6,590 bases of DNA from Candidatus Liptonbacteria bacterium RIFCSPLOWO2_01_FULL_53_13. Lineage in GTDB: Bacteria; Patescibacteriota; Minisyncoccia; UBA6257; 2-01-FULL-56-20. Shown here in pieces: positions 4,366-6,590 of the stretch. The notes beneath the pieces were generated by a model. That model saw nothing but the letters and a program-made list of their open reading frames with translations, was not told where the DNA came from and made no database searches. A program made the position numbers and the translations under genes. How positions within the stretch are numbered: position 1 is the first letter of the stretch; every line of letters begins with the position of its first letter. The stretch spans positions 9,231 to 15,820 of the forward strand of contig MHLB01000027.1 of the NCBI GenBank assembly GCA_001818895.1. Direction: 5' to 3'.

Positions 4366-5228
4366 ACGACCACCACGGTCATGTCGTCGTCAAATTTGCG
4401 ATGCTCGTGAGAAAGTTGAATAAGTGCATCTGCACAATCCTGTCCGGAGGAAGCGCGTTCCATAATTTCTATTATTTGTTCAGGGGATAGGTTTTCATGA
4501 ACGCCGTTTGAAGTGATCAAAAGCTGATCACCGTCTTGGAAACTAAGTTCTATAATATCAAGGGAAATCTCTTCCGGTTTGCCCATGCCAAGCGCATGTT
4601 TGAACTCATGAGAAGAGTTAGACGATTCATTACCTTCGTCATCAAAATGCCTTATAAGATAATTTTCAGAAAGCACATCAAGCGCGCCATTGCTATTTTT
4701 TCTCAATGCTTGAACCCTGCAATTCCCAATATCTCCCAGAATCCCCTTTATTTCTCCCGACTCGGTTTTCCACAACTTAACGATTGCGACAGCTACGTAC
4801 ATCCTATGAGTTTCCGGTTTGCGCGAACGATCGCGAATCGCCCGATCGGCGCCACGGAGAGCAAGACGAATGACCTCCTCTGTCTTAGCAAGACGAACGG
4901 CTTCGTTTGTCTCTTGAGAGTCTGTCGGAGAATCGTGCGTCCGTAGTATTTCTTCAATCGCATCCTTCGCTATTGTTGCAGCAATCTCGCTCGCGCGATC
5001 CTTCCCGAAACCATCAAGCACCCCGAATGCCCCGATATCACGATTTATAAACGCAACATCTCCATTATATTCCGGATGTTCATCGCTCCGTTTGGTTTTT
5101 ACTCCAATCTCTATTTTTTCTCTCCATTCTTTTTCCGCACGCGCACGATTCCGTCGCGCTTCTTCTTCGGGAGAAGCAGAACCGCCTTCGCCGTCTTGTG
5201 GTCCAAATTTCCACCTGTCTATGTTCAT
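4356..5228 (-). CDS. PP2C/PPM-family protein phosphatase with an altered metal site
   Basis: A 290-aa PPM-fold protein. Active members are Mg/Mn-dependent phosphoserine/threonine phosphatases. A charged, probably helical N-terminal extension (about 1-40) precedes the domain. Motifs in order: NGD (55-57), corresponding to the N-E/Q-D motif and retaining D57; GAFGVLDGFGKDRASEIAA (66-84) with D72-G73; RMYVAVAIVKLW (142-153), where the usual GTT is missing; GDIGNCRVQAL (165-175), the GDSR-type motif; DQLLITSNGVHENL (234-247), where the normal SDG is SNG, so the metal-binding Asp is N241; and DDDMTVVVV (280-288), the final Asp pair. The Asp-to-Asn change suggests reduced or altered metal use, or a regulatory pseudophosphatase, while D57, D72 and the DD motif are intact. 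It has no membrane segment, so it is probably cytoplasmic. It has its own promoter and no visible partner kinase. Confidence 0.83.
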   Translation of the reverse strand: MNIDRWKFGPQDGEGGSASPEEEARRNRARAEKEWREKIEIGVKTKRSDEHPEYNGDVAFINRDIGAFGVLDGFGKDRASEIAATIAKDAIEEILRTHDSPTDSQETNEAVRLAKTEEVIRLALRGADRAIRDRSRKPETHRMYVAVAIVKLWKTESGEIKGILGDIGNCRVQALRKNSNGALDVLSENYLIRHFDDEGNESSNSSHEFKHALGMGKPEEISLDIIELSFQDGDQLLITSNGVHENLSPEQIIEIMERASSGQDCADALIQLSHEHRKFDDDMTVVVVKL

Positions 5229-5234
5229 GAGCTT

Positions 5235-5263
5235 ATTATAACACTAGGCAGAAAATTTGTGAA
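5235..5263 (-). promoter_or_regulatory. Promoter of the PP2C gene, leaderless layout
   Basis: On the minus strand: TTCACA (-35, 5263-5258, 5 of 6 matches), a 17-nt spacer ending TGT, and TATAAT (5240-5235), so it also has the extended -10 TG. AAGCTC (6 nt) separates the box from the ATG at 5228, placing the transcript start at or next to the start codon. No Shine-Dalgarno site exists. This supports the chosen start. Confidence 0.75.
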
Positions 5264-5292
5264 GCGGGCACTTTTCGTGCGCGTGTGTGCGG

Positions 5293-5324
5293 GCCCCGAA
5301 CCAGAACAAAGTTCGGTACGGGGC
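5293..5324. other. Strong imperfect hairpin downstream of nth
   Basis: GCCCCG-A-ACC-A-GAAC (5293-5307), loop AAA, and GTTC-GGT-A-CGGGGC (5311-5324) pair over 13 positions with one mismatch and one bulge. The hairpin lies 18 nt after the nth stop codon (minus strand) and before the PP2C promoter. No T-tract follows on either strand, so it may be a 3'-end stabiliser or a factor-dependent or non-canonical terminator rather than an intrinsic one. Confidence 0.5.
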
Positions 5325-5341
5325 AAATAGCCAAACCTACA

Positions 5342-5986
5342 TTAGTTCTGTCGCGTATATTTTGCCAACGGGCATCGCAAGTGATTATGTGGCCGCGCGG
5401 GGCAGTATTTCCGCCCGTATTCAATAAGCCGGTAGGTCGTTGCGAACCAATCCTTTCTCGGGATGATTGCCATAAGGTCGCGTTCAATTTTCTCCGGGGT
5501 AGTATGGTCGGAAAGGGCTAACACGCGTGATAGCCGTTTCACGTGTGTGTCCACCGCGATTCCTTCCACGATGCCATAGGCATTTCCGAGAATGACGTTC
5601 GCGGATTTGCGCCCAACGCCGGGAATCGTGATCATTTCCGCCATCGTGCGCGGCAGTTTCCCGTGGAATTTCTCTTTTATCACCTTCGCGGCGGAGAGGA
5701 TATTCCTTGACTTGTTGCGGTAGAACCCGGTCTGATAGATGGCTTTTTCAAACTCTTTCCGGTCGGCGCGGACATAGTCGTCAAGTGCGCGGTATTTTTT
5801 GAAAAGCGCGGGGGTTACCTCATTCACCTTCTTGTCGGTGCACTGCGCGGAAAGCTGTACCGCGACCAGAAGCTCCCAGTTATTGGAATAGCGGAGCATT
5901 ATCTTCGCTTTCGGAAAAAGTTTCTTTAAGATCTTAGAAATCTCCTTCGCGCGCGCCTTTCGCTGTATAAGTTTTTTGCTGTTCAT
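5342..5986 (-). CDS. nth: Endonuclease III (Nth), bifunctional DNA glycosylase/AP lyase with degenerate Fe-S loop
   Basis: Removes oxidised pyrimidines and cleaves the abasic site in base-excision repair. The length of 214 aa matches E. coli Nth (211). Seen: LLVAVQLSAQCTDKKVNEVTPALF (39-62), the conserved N-terminal helix region; GFYRNKSRNILSAAKVI (87-103); the helix-hairpin-helix IPGVGRKSANVIL (121-133) with the Schiff-base lysine K127; and IAVDTHVKRLSRVL (143-156) with the catalytic D146. These two residues make activity likely. In the C-terminal loop the Fe-S pattern C-x6-C-x2-C-x5-C reads C195-x6-H202-x2-C205-x5-T211, so only two cysteines remain. Either a non-standard cluster forms with His, another metal binds, or the loop is metal-free. 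The start ATG at 5986 has no nearby Shine-Dalgarno site; a G-rich stretch lies 19 nt or more upstream. It probably follows the HAD gene in transcription order. Confidence 0.92.
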   Translation of the reverse strand: MNSKKLIQRKARAKEISKILKKLFPKAKIMLRYSNNWELLVAVQLSAQCTDKKVNEVTPALFKKYRALDDYVRADRKEFEKAIYQTGFYRNKSRNILSAAKVIKEKFHGKLPRTMAEMITIPGVGRKSANVILGNAYGIVEGIAVDTHVKRLSRVLALSDHTTPEKIERDLMAIIPRKDWFATTYRLIEYGRKYCPARPHNHLRCPLAKYTRQN

Positions 5987-6003
5987 GGAAATGATTGCGA
6001 ATC

Positions 6004-6076
6004 ACCCCTCCCTGCCCTCCCCTCTTAGCATTCGACGTTGCTCATGGTAAAAGAGGGGAGGTGGCGGTGGAGTGGG
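6004..6076. repeat. C-rich/G-rich imperfect inverted repeat (REP/MITE-like candidate)
   Basis: A 73-nt palindromic element fills the 92-nt gap between the HAD and nth genes. The core arms CTCCCCTCTT (6017-6026) and AAGAGGGGAG (6051-6060) are exact complements. Outside them ACCCCTCCCTGCC on the left and the G-rich GGTGGCGGTGGAGTGGG on the right continue the symmetry imperfectly. The 24-nt centre is unrelated sequence. This form resembles dispersed palindromic intergenic repeats of many bacterial genomes, but only one copy is in the window, so dispersal is unproven. It lacks a T-tract, so it is not an ordinary terminator. Confidence 0.55.
6005..6022 (-). other. Predicted G-quadruplex motif upstream of nth
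   Basis: On the minus strand the sequence is GGGG-A-GGG-CA-GGG-A-GGGG: four runs of at least three G with loops of 1, 2 and 1 nt. This fits the canonical strict quadruplex pattern with very short loops. It lies 19-36 nt before the nth ATG on the strand that would be its mRNA. Confidence 0.6.
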
Positions 6077-6078
6077 CA

Positions 6079-6590
6079 TCACATCTTATAAATAACGTCT
6101 TTTCGTTCAACGACCACTTCCCACTTATTGCGCCGTGCGGCCCGATAGAGCGCCGAGTTCGGATTAAAACAAATGGGGCGCGCCACAAGCTTCAGGAACG
6201 GAATGTCGGATTCAGTATCCCCCACTCCGACAGACCCTTGAAGCGTGAGATTTTCTTTTTCCACCGCCCGCTTCAACACTTTTGCCTTATCAAGAATAAG
6301 GTCAAGATGGAGCGTTTTTCCGGTAAACCGTTTTTCCGCATCCAGCTCCAGAAATCTTCCATACACCTTATCAAACCCGAGCTTTTTAGCGAACCCTTCA
6401 AGTACGTATTTCGGCGAGTGCGAAATGGCGAGAAGGAAATATTTTTTCCGTTTGAGCGAGCGGACCAGGTCGCGCGTGAAGCGGTAGACGCGATTTTGAT
6501 GAACGCGATGGACGCGCCCGATGGCGCGGAGCACATCCCCTTCGCGCGCGCCTTTCAGGTGCCGGTCAAATGCGCTCACCACCGCGCCGA
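6079..6590 (-). CDS. HAD-IB family (SerB-like) phosphatase, 5' end outside the window
   Basis: The frame is open from the window edge to the TGA at 6081-6079. A GTG at 6582 could serve as a start, but the HAD nucleophile motif (DxDGT), always near the N-terminus, is absent from the visible part, so the gene must begin beyond the window. Counting from that GTG, visible motifs are: motif II LLAISHSP (50-57) with Ser54; an insertion after it containing GFDKVYGRF (69-77); motif III in LDKAKVLKRAV (97-107) with Lys99; and motif IV VGVGDTESDIPFL (118-130) with D122 and D126. The tail RPICFNPNSALYRAARRNKWEVV is typical of HAD-IB proteins. This class includes phosphoserine phosphatase and related small-molecule phosphatases; the substrate is not identifiable. 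The enzyme looks intact where visible and is probably cytoplasmic. Confidence 0.85.
   Translation of the reverse strand, partial: GAVVSAFDRHLKGAREGDVLRAIGRVHRVHQNRVYRFTRDLVRSLKRKKYFLLAISHSPKYVLEGFAKKLGFDKVYGRFLELDAEKRFTGKTLHLDLILDKAKVLKRAVEKENLTLQGSVGVGDTESDIPFLKLVARPICFNPNSALYRAARRNKWEVVVERKDVIYKM

Noticed and set aside
4019..4423. Plus-strand frame overlapping the Cys-rich gene and running into the PP2C end
   Set aside because: The Shine-Dalgarno spacing and terminators fit the 4036-4257 frame; this frame would read through both terminator hairpins.
4536..4946. Plus-strand frame of 136 codons inside the PP2C gene
   Set aside because: Antisense shadow of the phosphatase; no promoter or ribosome binding site.
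6580..6582. GTG at 6582 as a true start of the HAD gene
   Set aside because: The protein from here lacks the N-terminal DxDGT nucleophile motif and the frame stays open to the window edge, so the gene is cut by the window.

Overview
This 6.6-kb bacterial chromosomal window is densely packed and has roughly balanced base composition. It suggests a small-genome lineage of the Candidate Phyla Radiation (Patescibacteria, Parcubacteria-like). That placement is inferred, not proven. It rests on the set of short housekeeping and cell-envelope proteins, a MutY-type glycosylase with neither an Fe-S cluster motif nor a NUDIX-like tail, a DUF541/SIMPL membrane-anchored protein, very tight gene spacing, and promoters that place the start codon at or near the transcription start. 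No rRNA, tRNA, CRISPR array, insertion sequence or phage gene is visible.

Layout. At the left edge is the 3' end of a TrpR/YerC-like helix-turn-helix protein gene (+ strand). It converges on a minus-strand operon of three genes read right to left: a 26-residue membrane microprotein (1785-1865), an alpha/beta hydrolase (1113-1775) and a MutY-like DNA glycosylase (298-1125). An MltB-type lytic transglycosylase (+, 1912-2676) diverges from this operon. It converges on a second minus-strand pair, a SIMPL-domain protein (3054-3857) followed 2 nt later by a MazG-like pyrophosphohydrolase (2689-3051). A small cysteine-rich protein gene (+, 4036-4257), with its own consensus promoter, Shine-Dalgarno site and tandem terminators, sits between the SIMPL gene and a convergent PP2C-type phosphatase gene (-, 4356-5228). 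The right end holds, all on the minus strand, endonuclease III (5342-5986), a C-rich/G-rich inverted-repeat element, and the 3' part of a HAD-IB phosphatase running off the window.

Shared biology. Two base-excision-repair glycosylases (MutY-like and Nth) and a nucleotide-pool pyrophosphohydrolase (MazG-like) form a genome-maintenance group. The transglycosylase, SIMPL protein and microprotein are envelope-located. The phosphatase may belong to a Ser/Thr phosphorylation circuit whose kinase is not in the window.

Most notable observations: (1) both HhH glycosylases have lost Fe-S ligands, completely in MutY-like (no cysteine at all) and half in Nth (Cys-His-Cys-Thr); (2) an extended -10 box (TGnTATAAT or TGnTATGAT) recurs 6-7 nt before the ATG at three genes, indicating leaderless mRNAs, and it reveals the microprotein; (3) the cysteine-rich gene has contrasting regulation and codon use; (4) the PP2C protein has Asn in place of a metal-binding Asp; (5) a G-quadruplex-capable inverted repeat lies just upstream of nth.
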